A DNA stretch of 64,000 nt from contig CM030941.1 of assembly GCA_018136815.1 (NCBI GenBank), positions 858,939-922,938 of the forward strand, written 5' to 3'. Under the pieces are notes generated by a model. The model worked only from the letters and a program-made list of their open reading frames with translations. It was not told where the DNA came from and searched no databases. Source of the DNA: Isochrysis galbana. Lineage: Eukaryota; Haptophyta; Isochrysidales; Isochrysidaceae. Below are positions 19,114-28,948 of the stretch, in pieces (within the stretch, counting starts at the first letter, position 1; each line of letters starts with the position of its first letter). The translations under genes and the position numbers were made by a program.

Positions 19114-22100
19114 TTATTCTAGCTCATGCGAGCCATGAACGGGCGTACTGACGAGCGACATGGGCTCCACGGGAGGCCCCTCAGCCTCTCCGGCCAGCGG
19201 CCCGATGAGTTTGGCGGCCTCCAGCACGGCCTCAAGTTCGGCGAGCCTGCCGGAGGCTGCACCGGCGGCAGACGCCCGCTCGAGCGCACCGAGGGCCGCA
19301 TTTAGAGGCCCGGCCGCGGCGAGGCGCGAGCGATTCTGCAGTAGTGCGTCTGCTATCGCCTGCGAGCAGAAGTCGTCGACTGCAGCTAAAAGGCTAGCGA
19401 CGTCGAAGCAGGCTGCCTGCAGCGCAGGCGGAGGCACGGGCCCGGGCCGGCCTGCTTGGGGCGGCAGTCCAAGCGAAGGTCGAAGGAGGAGGAAGAGGAC
19501 ATGCAACACGGGCTTGCGTGTGGCGGCTACATCCCACGCAGCGAGCGCGGCCTGCTGCCTAGACTCGCCGGACACGTCGTCGGCGCCGGAATGACGCAGC
19601 CATGAGGCGCACTTGGCGAGCAGTGCAAGGATGGGGTGCAGCGTCTCCCATCGCGCTTTCTCAAATAGCGCGACACCATACGCGTCGAGGCAAGCGCACA
19701 GCTGGGCGGGTGCGCCGCGCTCACATGCTGTGGCGACCTCTTCCTCTCCTGCCATGCAGTAGGCGAGCAACGGGAGCACGTTGGCACGATTGGCGACGAG
19801 CTTGTGCGACGCGAGCGCCGATGTGAGCGTGCGCAGCCGCCAGTCAGCGGAGAAGGAGGCACATGCGCGCAATAGCCCACGCAGGGCGCGTGCGAGAGAG
19901 TACGGCTCCTGCTCCGCCGGGTGCAGTAGTTGCACATAGTCGACATGCTCGACAACAACGTATCGGATCGCCCACTCCCAGTTACGGTGGCTAACGAGCA
20001 CCTTGAGGCACGCGTCGCCCTCCGGACAGGCCAACATGGTCCGCAACAACCCATAAAAGAGTGGCAGGAAGGACCGGTTGTATTCGACGAAGCGCTCGTT
20101 TGGCCGCAGACTAACAAAGGAGTCGAGCAGCCGGCGGAACGCCTTGACGAGCGTTTGGGGTTCGGCTTGCACGAGTGGCGGCGGTGGCGCATCAGTGGTA
20201 CGCGTGGTGCTGTCGAGCGAGTTGCGCAACGCGTCGTACCAGAATCCGAGCATCTCGCGCTTGGTCTCGTCGCACTCGTAGCGGCAAGCGTCCTGCAGCA
20301 TGTACGCCTCCAGGAGTAGCTCCATAGTCGGCGCATGCGCAGGGCTGCCATGGCACGCGCACCAGGAGCAAGCGCGGAAGTACGGCGCTAGGCGCGGCAG
20401 CGGCACGTCTTCCGCCTGTTTGGGTTGTTGGCTATTCGGCGAGGAAGGACGCTGATCGCGCAGGTCGTGCTGCACGACGGGGCCTAGCAGTCCGACGAGG
20501 TGTTCATACATGGCGTCGACGGCTGGGTGGGGCGCCCCGGCGTTGCGCGCGGCGGTTACTGGCGCGTCTCCACATGTCGCATGCTCCGCTTCCCGCTCGC
20601 TGGCGGTCAGAGCGCTCACGTGGCCGGCGAGACTCGTCATCGACGTTTCCGCAGAGGGCTCATCAGGAGGCGTGCTCGTCTCGCTGTCGGTTGTCTCCTG
20701 AATTTCGGCGGTGAGAATTGCCTTTACGAAGTGCTCTGCCGTGCATCGCACTTGCATTGATAGGCCGCCCAATAGCCACGCTTCGACCCACAGTGAGCGC
20801 TGCTGAATCATCCACTTCCGCGTGTGAGGTGACGTAGAGCACAGACCGAGCAGGGCCCGTAGGCACGAGACGGTCGCCTGCTTGTAGCGCATGTTGTTGG
20901 CGACGACGTGCAGCATGCGCTGCATAGCCCAGTCGGTGCGCCACTGTTGCTCAGAGTCCTCAATGCACACTACGTGACAGAAGCACGAGAGGTAGGGCCC
21001 AAGCTGCTCGCTGTCCATCGTGTCTATGCCCTGTAGGATGAGGTGGAGTACCGTGGCTGAGGTCCGCGGAGCCTCGTAGCATAGATGCTCGAGGAGCTCG
21101 CGCAGGCGCAGCACGTTGAGTCCGTTCTTGAGCAACCGCGCCAGGAGCGCGGGGTGAGAAAGCAGCTCGTACTCCTCGAGCTGCATCGGGAGTAGCGTGC
21201 CCTCTAGTGAAAGAGGCGATGTAGCGTGGGGCTCGTGGCGTAGTGAAGCCCGCGCCAGAAGCGACAACAGAGTCACCATATGCTCGAGTGGTGGGGGCGC
21301 GAACTTGTCGCCCATCCGACCGCGACGCGGCCGCGCGGGGGACGAGCCGTCCTCAGGAGGTGCCTCGTCGTCGAGGGGCGCGAAAGGTGAGTCGTCGCCA
21401 AGGTAAGCGTCCACGATATGGGACACAAACCGGCGTCGAATCATCCAAGCGCGTTCCTCCTGCCCGAGGTGCGCCAACGCGAGGGCCACCTCAAAGAACT
21501 TGGAGACGTGACGCCAATGAGCAGGAACTTCGGGCACAAGTGCGATGAAGCTGTCTAGCAAACAAATGCACGCGGGCTGCTGACGATCGGCAAGCGCGGG
21601 CGATGGGCCCAAAGCGTTCTCGTTACCAGGCACCGATTCAATCCGCGCGCGCTTGGGCGGGGAGGTCAGCACGCCACCACCCACCTCCTCGGACGAGGGA
21701 GCGTTAGTTTCTGCATCCCCAGGGTCCTCGCCGACCTCCACGGTCATAAGGTGTCCGTCGCCGGCAGTCCCCGGCAGGCTGACCGCGCCACCAGCCCTCG
21801 CCATGGCTGGCGGCGGCGCGATTTCCGGTGGATAAAGGTACAACTCGTGCGGCCGCAAAATGGTGGCGGCATGAAGCAGTAGCTGGGCGAAAGCGGCGCG
21901 CATCTCAGGCACGGAGCAGTGGAGTAGCAACGAGCGCAACCAGCCGGCGGAGACGGCCTGCAAGAGGAACCAACGGCACGCTTCGGGTGAGTTCCGGAGC
22001 CCCTCCTGCAGCAGCCGGACCCAGTCGGCGAGAGTTGACTTGTCCTTGGCGCGCGCGAGCGTCTCGACTAAGAAGTGGCAGCCCAGCTGCAGCGCGCCCA

Positions 22101-25100
22101 TGCTCATGGCACCGCGGTCCTTGCACCCCGGCGACGGGACAGGCAGATCAGCCGGGTCATGGACATCGTTCGTGGGAAGGGCGTCGAGCGTCATGGCAAC
22201 GAGACGGCGCAGGAATCTAAAGTGGAGTGCATCAACGATGTAGCGGTCACGCAAGAAGTTCATGTTCTCCTCCCACACCTCTTGCTTGATGTGCTCTGGC
22301 ACCTGAACTTGCACCACCGGATTTGTGCACAGCTTGGCCGGCTCAACAGTCGGCGTGCGACTCGAGGGCGCGGACGCCAACACGCGATTTGCATCGTGGA
22401 GTGCCTCTGGGTCCTTGGGCGTTGCCGGCGCGACAGCCGGAAGTGAGGCGGTAGCGGCAGGCGCGTGAGGCTTGCCGCCTGCCGACTTGCGATCAACCCG
22501 CTCATAAAATAGCATATATGCCGAATGCGGCTTGATCTGGGACCGCTGCACCGGCTTGTTGGCGTCCGGATCCCACTGCACTACCGATTCCACGCCCCCA
22601 AAGCAGCACTTGCCAATGTCACGCGCGTCAAAGGGCTCGACGAGTGTGTCGTTGAAGTGAAGCCATGGGTAGGAGCCCGGTCGCTCGACTCGTCGCTCTT
22701 TGATGAAGGAGTAGTAGTGGCCCGAGTCAGAGGTGCCGGTGTGGACGAGCACACCAGCCAGCTCGTACATGCAGTCACCATCATCACCAGTAGCGAGACT
22801 GTCTGCCGAGTCCGCTAGGTTCTCCTCAGCCTCCAGGTAGTCGACGGTGTACGGTGCCATGTCGATGAGCTGTGGGAACTCGCAGTGGTCGTACAGCTTC
22901 ATTTTTTTCATCAAGTCGTAGTCGAACTCAAAGCGCTTGAGATGGACAATCAGCACCGGCGGTAGGGCCGAGATACAGCAACGCTTCGTGGCCTCAACGT
23001 AGGTGCCATTCTCGCATTTGTACTTGTTGTCCCCCTCGAGGGGCTCGCCCTCGACAAACTGAGACAGGCCGTCTAGCACGGAGGCCTTGCCCTTCACCTC
23101 GATCGAGAGCACGTAGAACGGCTCCATCCGCTCTGAGAGGCGTTGGCCAGTCTTGTCAATAATCTGGTTGACGAAGGCGCCACCAAAAATCGACTGCAAC
23201 AGCTTAGGTCTAGGAGTGCCGCTCAGGCCTGTCTCGAGCTGGTCGAAGAGCATGTTCAGGAACTCATCTACGTCCATTTGCACCGAGGGGCTAATGGGCA
23301 TGTTCTCGAAGTCGCGAAAGGACGCGCAAAACTCGCGAGTATCGCACCAGCGCTTCTCCGACTCTTGCAGGTAGCCAAAGATGAGCTGGAGGTGGTAGAG
23401 CACATCGGAACCTCCGCTCTCGGCATCAGACGATTCGGCGCCCTCTGAAGGCGTTTGGGGCGCGCTACCCGGCGGCGGGATGTCCAGCGCTAGGACTGCC
23501 GCGCGAAACTCCGGAACCATGAAGAGCTGCTGCACGAGCGAATTAAGGTAGCACGTGGCACCAAGATTCTTGAGGCCAACGTAGCCGCACCGCGAGCGCT
23601 CTTGCAGCGACGGCGCGTAGTGCCATGTCGATGAATAGCGTGCGACGGAGCAGCGGTCAGGGCTACGCGCCAGGTGTTGGGCAAGTTGCAAGTCGACCAA
23701 GTGAGCAAGATTCGTCGGTTCGCCGTTTGCAAGTTCGGCCAGAAGATCGAGCGCGGCCGCACGGCAAGCGTGTGTCTTACACTTGGGGGGCGCGTGGGCG
23801 CCCAAATTGCGGGCTTCTTCCGCCGAGGGCAGTCGGAAGACGTCCTCGCCCAAGCAGCCCACAAGGCTGGCGTCCCACTCGCGGTCGCTCACTGCCGTCC
23901 CCGGGGCGGCCGCCCCTTCGTGTCGTACGCGTACGCGCTTCAGGTCGGGATGCGCCTTGATAAGAAGCAGCAGCAGCCGAAGATACCCCACGAGCTCCGT
24001 ATCGACGTCGTCCGGCGCGTCGCGCCTTTCGAGGATAGGATGGGCTCTCTCGAGATGAAGCACCTTGTCGAAGAGCTCCTTGGCCGTCATGCCCTTCAAC
24101 TCGCAGTCAGGGCACGCGGCGACGAGCATATGCAGTAGCTCAAAGAACTGCTGCGAGTGTGCCGTCTCCGCTTCACTAGGTGGCAGCAGCGCCAACATCT
24201 CTCGCACAATGATGCTGAGAACGGTGGGTGCACGAGGAATCCGCCCGTAGGATGATGCCGGCAGCTCGCTGACACGGTCAGCATCCGCCATGTGCGCCGA
24301 CGCGGCTGGGTACACGCACGCCAAGGCGTAGAGGGCTGTGCAAGCCTCCGCTCGCACGTTGGCCACCGAGCATTGCAACAGCAGCGACTTGAGCCAGCTG
24401 CGAAGGCGGTTATTGTCGCGGAGCAGCGTACTCGTCTCAACGGCGGGCGAGTTGTCCACACCAAGCGCAGAGGTTGCCGAATGCGCCGGCGCGCGTGCGC
24501 ATGCCACGAGCAGGCGCAACGCCTCGTGCACGATTTGCACGTCAAGCCCCTTCTCAAAAACGACCACGCTCTCCACTCGTGGCAAACAGCCGGTCGGTGA
24601 TGCAAGCGGGGCGTTGGAGTGCGGCTGGTCACCCCCATCAGGCTCATATTGAGTGTCGGAGTCGGTGCTGTTGAGTGCCACTCCCTCGATGAGCTCCATG
24701 AGGTGGTCGGCGAGAGCCACCTCCTCGACAAGCGCGGCAACCTTGCCTTCACGCAGCGGCAAGAAAGAGAAGCATGTCCACGCCGGCTCCGGCTCCAACA
24801 TGCGCGCCGTGTCCGGGCAAAAGCCACCGTCTTCCACTGCGGCCGGCACTGTCCCATCGAGCAGGAATTGGCCAACAATCCGCAACAAAAGCACTAGGCA
24901 CGTCAGCCCTTGGCACCCTCGCTGGGCGCCCAACAGCTCGTCCGTGGGCGCTGTAAGCAGCTTGAGCAGGTGGCGCAGCCCCCCACGTGACACGAAGGAG
25001 TCCATCCAGTGCGCGGGCGCTCGCGGTGTCGACTCGCGCGCTTGGAGAGCGTCGACAAAGGAGGTTGTCGCTTCTCCCTCCTGTAGGAGAGCATCCACGA

Positions 25101-27243
25101 TCTGCAATGAGTAGAGGAGCTTGAAGGCGCACGCCCCCTCATGCAGGAGGCTCGGCCAGTCAGGCAGCTCGCCCGGCAGTCGTGCGGGCAGCTCAACGAG
25201 CCCGGAGCGCATGTCGCGGTTGGTGGGCAACATCATCAATAGCTGCCAGGCGCGCGTCGACAGCCGCTCCTCGTGCAACGTCAGAAGCCCGAAGAGCGTG
25301 TCGAAGTTAGAGCCCCCCTCCAGCAGCGCGATGCTGCTATGAGCGTCGACCTCCGAGGGCGCGGGGGCCTCCTCACCTGGCGAGGGCTGCGCCCCTGCCG
25401 TACTGGGCACGCCTGTAGAGCTCGTCTCGTCCATGTCCATCTCGGAGCCGCCAAAGGGGTCGGCGTCCTCGGCCGGCTCGGGACGACGCATCACGTGCAC
25501 GGCACACGGCGCGCGAAGCTTGAGCTCGTGGAGCGTCCGCCAGTCCTCCTTGAGCTCGCGGCCGCACGCAATTAGGCGAAGAGCGCGCGGGCTTGGTGAC
25601 GCTACCTCGTCCAATAGCTCGCGCCACACGCGCACGCGCAGCTCACCCACCGTCTGATTGGAATGCATGCCGACTGTCGGCCGAGGGTCCTTGCCGCCGC
25701 CCCCCACCAGCATGATTTGGATTGTCATCGGCGCGCCGCGCACGCAGGCTCCATGCCTCCGAGACGTGGCGGCGCCGTCCGTTGGCGTGCTCCGCTTTTC
25801 TAACTCCACAACAAAGAGCCTGAGTAGTGTGAGGCATCGTTCGGCGCGCAGGCAGAGCTGCCGCCGCTCAAGTTCCACGGGATGCACTCGCTCGGCCGAC
25901 GGGAACGACGCGGCGTTGGGAGGCGTACAGGGTGGGGCGGGTTTGCCGCCGAGCTGCTCCTCAAGCACACGGAGCCGGCCGGCTGCGTCGTCGAGCGAGG
26001 ACATGCACTGACGCACGAACTCACGCTGTTGCTGGTGAGCGCGCGCCGTGTCGAGGCGGAGCGTATGGTGGAGCAGTACGAGGAAGCGGACGGCGCGAAG
26101 CCCTACGGCCTCGTCGCGCGCGCAGAGCGCCGCCGCCCACAGCGTGTCGATGCCATGGAGCGGCAGGTCGAGCACCGAGACGTTGGCATGATCCTGCTGC
26201 GAGAAGCGCTGTTCGCGCCAGTTGATCCAGCGGAACAGGTACTCAATGCACGCATAAGCGGTCGGTGAAAGACTCTCGGCGGGCAGCTCCGACGCGCGGG
26301 AGAACAAGTAACGTGTCGAATCAGTGTCCAAGGCGCTGTTCGAGTTGGTGCGCACCTGCTCGACCCAACGGAAGATGAGGTCGCGTTCGCCAGCGGTGAT
26401 GCTGTGCACGACGCACCGGTCCCACAGGACGTCGAGCTGCTCCTGAGTCAGCGTCAGAGCGGCGCTGACCACGCAGAAGTTCAAGAAGTTGATGCGGTGT
26501 CCCAGCTGCTCCATGTGCTCTGCGCGTGCGGCGCGAATGGTCGCGTCGGCAGGGCGCGGGCTGCTGCGCGCCGCCCCGACAGAACGAGGCACGGCAGGTG
26601 ACGCAGTGCGTCGGCTCACGGGCGAGGCCGAGGCGAGTGCTGCGCTCTCGGTGTCCACCGCCGCGGTGAGCTCCTCCAGTCGGCCGGCGGCGGCCTCGTG
26701 GTACCGCAGGAACTCGCTAAAGAAGACGCGGAGTAGACCATGCTGCTCGTCTAGCTTCTCTAGCACGGCGGCGACCGAGTCCATCTTCTTGCGTGCCTTG
26801 ATCGGGAACGAGGCGAGCATCGCGCGAACAAGTCGCAGCGTCTGCGGCACAGAATGGCCCGTTTCCAACTGCACGACGCAGCGGAGAAGCATCGGTTGGC
26901 GCTGAGTGGCGCAGTGCGTCCACGTAAGGAGATCGGCGAGGATGGATGCGGCCACTTGGCGCAGCTCGTTCGAGACGGGAGACGAGTCCGACATCAGGTC
27001 CCACAGCTCGTGTAGACCGTACCAACGGTGCTCCTGCTGCGGGTTGTGCGGTGAGGAGATGCCGGCGATGGCGAAGCCGCGAAGCAGCGTGAGCGTGTGG
27101 GTTGTGTACTCGGCGTACGAGATCGAGCAGATGTAGTCGTATAGCTCGTCGAGCAACGGCAGCGGCAGGTGCGGAGTGAGGTCGATGAGCGCCCCATAGA
27201 TCGCCTGCGTGACGCACTCGTGCTTGTCCATCGACGCGCGCCA
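19114..27243 (-). CDS. Giant ubiquitin-specific protease, USP9X/USP24/USP34-like (5' end in gap)
   Basis: A cysteine protease that removes ubiquitin from substrates. The frame is one uninterrupted exon of 2705 residues from an ATG at 27231, but it stays open up to the N gap at 27244, so the N-terminus may be missing. Helical armadillo-like sequence fills the first 500 residues. A ubiquitin-like domain follows at about 502-585 (MTIQIMLVGGGGKDPRPTVG, then TVGELRVRVWRELL, then LRLIACGRELKEDWRTL). The peptidase C19 domain starts at GLKNLGATCYLNSL with nucleophile Cys1227; the His box GHYYSFIK gives His1505, followed by FNDTLVEPFD. Cys-box, QMDVDEFL and LKRFEFDYD segments are in the expected order. 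The segment after the catalytic domain has EEVWEENMNFLRDRYI, the post-catalytic helix signature of the USP9X/USP34 group. About 1000 more helical residues follow. Length and architecture fit that group; which member cannot be decided. Confidence 0.9.
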   Translation of the reverse strand, partial: WRASMDKHECVTQAIYGALIDLTPHLPLPLLDELYDYICSISYAEYTTHTLTLLRGFAIAGISSPHNPQQEHRWYGLHELWDLMSDSSPVSNELRQVAASILADLLTWTHCATQRQPMLLRCVVQLETGHSVPQTLRLVRAMLASFPIKARKKMDSVAAVLEKLDEQHGLLRVFFSEFLRYHEAAAGRLEELTAAVDTESAALASASPVSRRTASPAVPRSVGAARSSPRPADATIRAARAEHMEQLGHRINFLNFCVVSAALTLTQEQLDVLWDRCVVHSITAGERDLIFRWVEQVRTNSNSALDTDSTRYLFSRASELPAESLSPTAYACIEYLFRWINWREQRFSQQDHANVSVLDLPLHGIDTLWAAALCARDEAVGLRAVRFLVLLHHTLRLDTARAHQQQREFVRQCMSSLDDAAGRLRVLEEQLGGKPAPPCTPPNAASFPSAERVHPVELERRQLCLRAERCLTLLRLFVVELEKRSTPTDGAATSRRHGACVRGAPMTIQIMLVGGGGKDPRPTVGMHSNQTVGELRVRVWRELLDEVASPSPRALRLIACGRELKEDWRTLHELKLRAPCAVHVMRRPEPAEDADPFGGSEMDMDETSSTGVPSTAGAQPSPGEEAPAPSEVDAHSSIALLEGGSNFDTLFGLLTLHEERLSTRAWQLLMMLPTNRDMRSGLVELPARLPGELPDWPSLLHEGACAFKLLYSLQIVDALLQEGEATTSFVDALQARESTPRAPAHWMDSFVSRGGLRHLLKLLTAPTDELLGAQRGCQGLTCLVLLLRIVGQFLLDGTVPAAVEDGGFCPDTARMLEPEPAWTCFSFLPLREGKVAALVEEVALADHLMELIEGVALNSTDSDTQYEPDGGDQPHSNAPLASPTGCLPRVESVVVFEKGLDVQIVHEALRLLVACARAPAHSATSALGVDNSPAVETSTLLRDNNRLRSWLKSLLLQCSVANVRAEACTALYALACVYPAASAHMADADRVSELPASSYGRIPRAPTVLSIIVREMLALLPPSEAETAHSQQFFELLHMLVAACPDCELKGMTAKELFDKVLHLERAHPILERRDAPDDVDTELVGYLRLLLLLIKAHPDLKRVRVRHEGAAAPGTAVSDREWDASLVGCLGEDVFRLPSAEEARNLGAHAPPKCKTHACRAAALDLLAELANGEPTNLAHLVDLQLAQHLARSPDRCSVARYSSTWHYAPSLQERSRCGYVGLKNLGATCYLNSLVQQLFMVPEFRAAVLALDIPPPGSAPQTPSEGAESSDAESGGSDVLYHLQLIFGYLQESEKRWCDTREFCASFRDFENMPISPSVQMDVDEFLNMLFDQLETGLSGTPRPKLLQSIFGGAFVNQIIDKTGQRLSERMEPFYVLSIEVKGKASVLDGLSQFVEGEPLEGDNKYKCENGTYVEATKRCCISALPPVLIVHLKRFEFDYDLMKKMKLYDHCEFPQLIDMAPYTVDYLEAEENLADSADSLATGDDGDCMYELAGVLVHTGTSDSGHYYSFIKERRVERPGSYPWLHFNDTLVEPFDARDIGKCCFGGVESVVQWDPDANKPVQRSQIKPHSAYMLFYERVDRKSAGGKPHAPAATASLPAVAPATPKDPEALHDANRVLASAPSSRTPTVEPAKLCTNPVVQVQVPEHIKQEVWEENMNFLRDRYIVDALHFRFLRRLVAMTLDALPTNDVHDPADLPVPSPGCKDRGAMSMGALQLGCHFLVETLARAKDKSTLADWVRLLQEGLRNSPEACRWFLLQAVSAGWLRSLLLHCSVPEMRAAFAQLLLHAATILRPHELYLYPPEIAPPPAMARAGGAVSLPGTAGDGHLMTVEVGEDPGDAETNAPSSEEVGGGVLTSPPKRARIESVPGNENALGPSPALADRQQPACICLLDSFIALVPEVPAHWRHVSKFFEVALALAHLGQEERAWMIRRRFVSHIVDAYLGDDSPFAPLDDEAPPEDGSSPARPRRGRMGDKFAPPPLEHMVTLLSLLARASLRHEPHATSPLSLEGTLLPMQLEEYELLSHPALLARLLKNGLNVLRLRELLEHLCYEAPRTSATVLHLILQGIDTMDSEQLGPYLSCFCHVVCIEDSEQQWRTDWAMQRMLHVVANNMRYKQATVSCLRALLGLCSTSPHTRKWMIQQRSLWVEAWLLGGLSMQVRCTAEHFVKAILTAEIQETTDSETSTPPDEPSAETSMTSLAGHVSALTASEREAEHATCGDAPVTAARNAGAPHPAVDAMYEHLVGLLGPVVQHDLRDQRPSSPNSQQPKQAEDVPLPRLAPYFRACSWCACHGSPAHAPTMELLLEAYMLQDACRYECDETKREMLGFWYDALRNSLDSTTRTTDAPPPPLVQAEPQTLVKAFRRLLDSFVSLRPNERFVEYNRSFLPLFYGLLRTMLACPEGDACLKVLVSHRNWEWAIRYVVVEHVDYVQLLHPAEQEPYSLARALRGLLRACASFSADWRLRTLTSALASHKLVANRANVLPLLAYCMAGEEEVATACERGAPAQLCACLDAYGVALFEKARWETLHPILALLAKCASWLRHSGADDVSGESRQQAALAAWDVAATRKPVLHVLFLLLRPSLGLPPQAGRPGPVPPPALQAACFDVASLLAAVDDFCSQAIADALLQNRSRLAAAGPLNAALGALERASAAGAASGRLAELEAVLEAAKLIGPLAGEAEGPPVEPMSLVSTPVHGSHELE

Positions 27244-27343
27244 NNNNNNNNNNNNNNNNNNNNNNNNNNNNNNNNNNNNNNNNNNNNNNNNNNNNNNNNN
27301 NNNNNNNNNNNNNNNNNNNNNNNNNNNNNNNNNNNNNNNNNNN
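27244..27343. other. Assembly gap (100 N)
   Basis: Exactly 100 N, a standard scaffold-gap size, so the real distance is unknown. It cuts the 5' end of the deubiquitinase gene. The frame just upstream (SLASHGVLGFWIRFDNCGLD, 27344-27412) may be part of the same gene. Confidence 0.95.
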
Positions 27344-28948
27344 GTCCAGACCGCAGTTGTCGAAGCGAATCCAGAACCCTAAGACGCCATGGCTAGCCAA
27401 GGATACTCTGCGAGGCTGCAGTCTTGTCAAAGCGTCTCATTTAGTTCAACCGACTCATGTTGTTTGGGATGTCTGCGTCCGCATATCAGCAACGGGCACA
27501 TGAAAGTAAGTGCACGAGGGCAAGGTGGTGGAGGAGCGGGGCAGCACGGCAGCACCGAATGAGCACCCCCCATCCACCCATATCCATCCACTCCCATGAG
27601 ATCAGAACTGCGTGTTTAGGGGGAGCTGAGGTTTGAGAGAACCGTGCACCAACGCACATCGCGCGCGCATGCACACCGGCGCTCCTTCCCGCCTCGGTCA
27701 GAGAAAAGGTTCATTGCAAAAATCTTCTGAGAATTCGGGGCTAGACACAAAAACGGGGGAACTAGCAGCCGCGCGTGGCTATGTTACTGTTGCGGGTAGG
27801 GAGGGTCGCATATCTCTCCTCGCACCGTTTCCGCGCGACTCCCCCTCCGTCGTCACGCCCCGGCCTCCCCCCCCCCCTTCCTTGTATCAGCGTCCGCGTT
27901 CTGCCCGCTCCCGATAGGATCGCCCCCTCTCCTCTCCCTTACTGTTCTGACTGAATCGCCGGCCCCGTTTCATCCCTTTCTTTTCCCGCGTGTTTCGCCC
28001 CCCCCGCGTGTCATCTTCTCTCAGCCGGTGTCCTTCGTACGCTCTACGCCACCGCACGAGCGCCCCTGTGTCCTTCCTCGTGTGCCTCTTGCTCCCGTCC
28101 TCGTCTCCCACGACTGCATGTCAGCTGAGGCCGCTCGCTCGTCCTCAGCCCCCCCGTCGCGTGCCTCTGTGTAGGTGTAGAAAGTATGCCGCTGCACGTG
28201 CTACTTGTGCAGTAGGTAGTGGTTCCATTCGCCACGAGTGCGGTAAGAATATTAAAAGGTTTTTTATGGCTAGGCTCTAGAGAGCCTAGTGGAGTAGATG
28301 AAGCTGGTAGAGTGTCGACTAAGAATATCGAATAGAGAAATGCTGCCGGCTTAGACTAGGTGGCCGCCGATCCCGATCCCATTTTGCCTAACATGCACCG
28401 CCACCAACCCCCGACATGCATCGACCATGGAAGGCTATTGCCGTCTCTCCCCGGAGCTGTATGACTTGGTGAGGCCTAACGAGAAAGCCCCTTTTTATCG
28501 AATTAGAATGTTAGAAATGAGGGCGGGGCATAGGCGAAGCGTGAAGTAGGAGCTGCCGTCTCAGCTTACCGAGCGATGCGATGGCCAGACCAGGCAAACG
28601 GCAAGGAGATGGGTGGAAGAAAGGAAATAATTGAGAAGCAGGAGGAACAGATACCGATCTGCGAGAACGGCAAAGAAAAAGGAAGCGTGGCAGAGCTTAC
28701 GGTACGGCAATATCAAGACGTGAGCTGTAAATGAGACAACTTGGGTCACGGTTCACGATCGTGACACAAACGGCGGCAGCCTGGCAAGAAAGAGAAAGGA
28801 GAAGGCCGTGTGCCGAGTAGAAAGCAGTGAGAAGAGAAACCGGCCGGACTCTGTTCCGCACTGCGGCAATGGTTCCTTGCATGGCCCGACAACGCGGTGA
28901 TGACAAACTCGTCTATCCATCACACTTTCCCACTCCCGATGGCCACAT
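27344..28948. other. Intergenic, no supported gene
   Basis: Upstream side of the deubiquitinase. C-rich tract near 27870. 28195-28280 resembles dispersed repeats (GTGCGGTAAGAATATTAAAA at 28239). No convincing protein frames. Confidence 0.45.
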
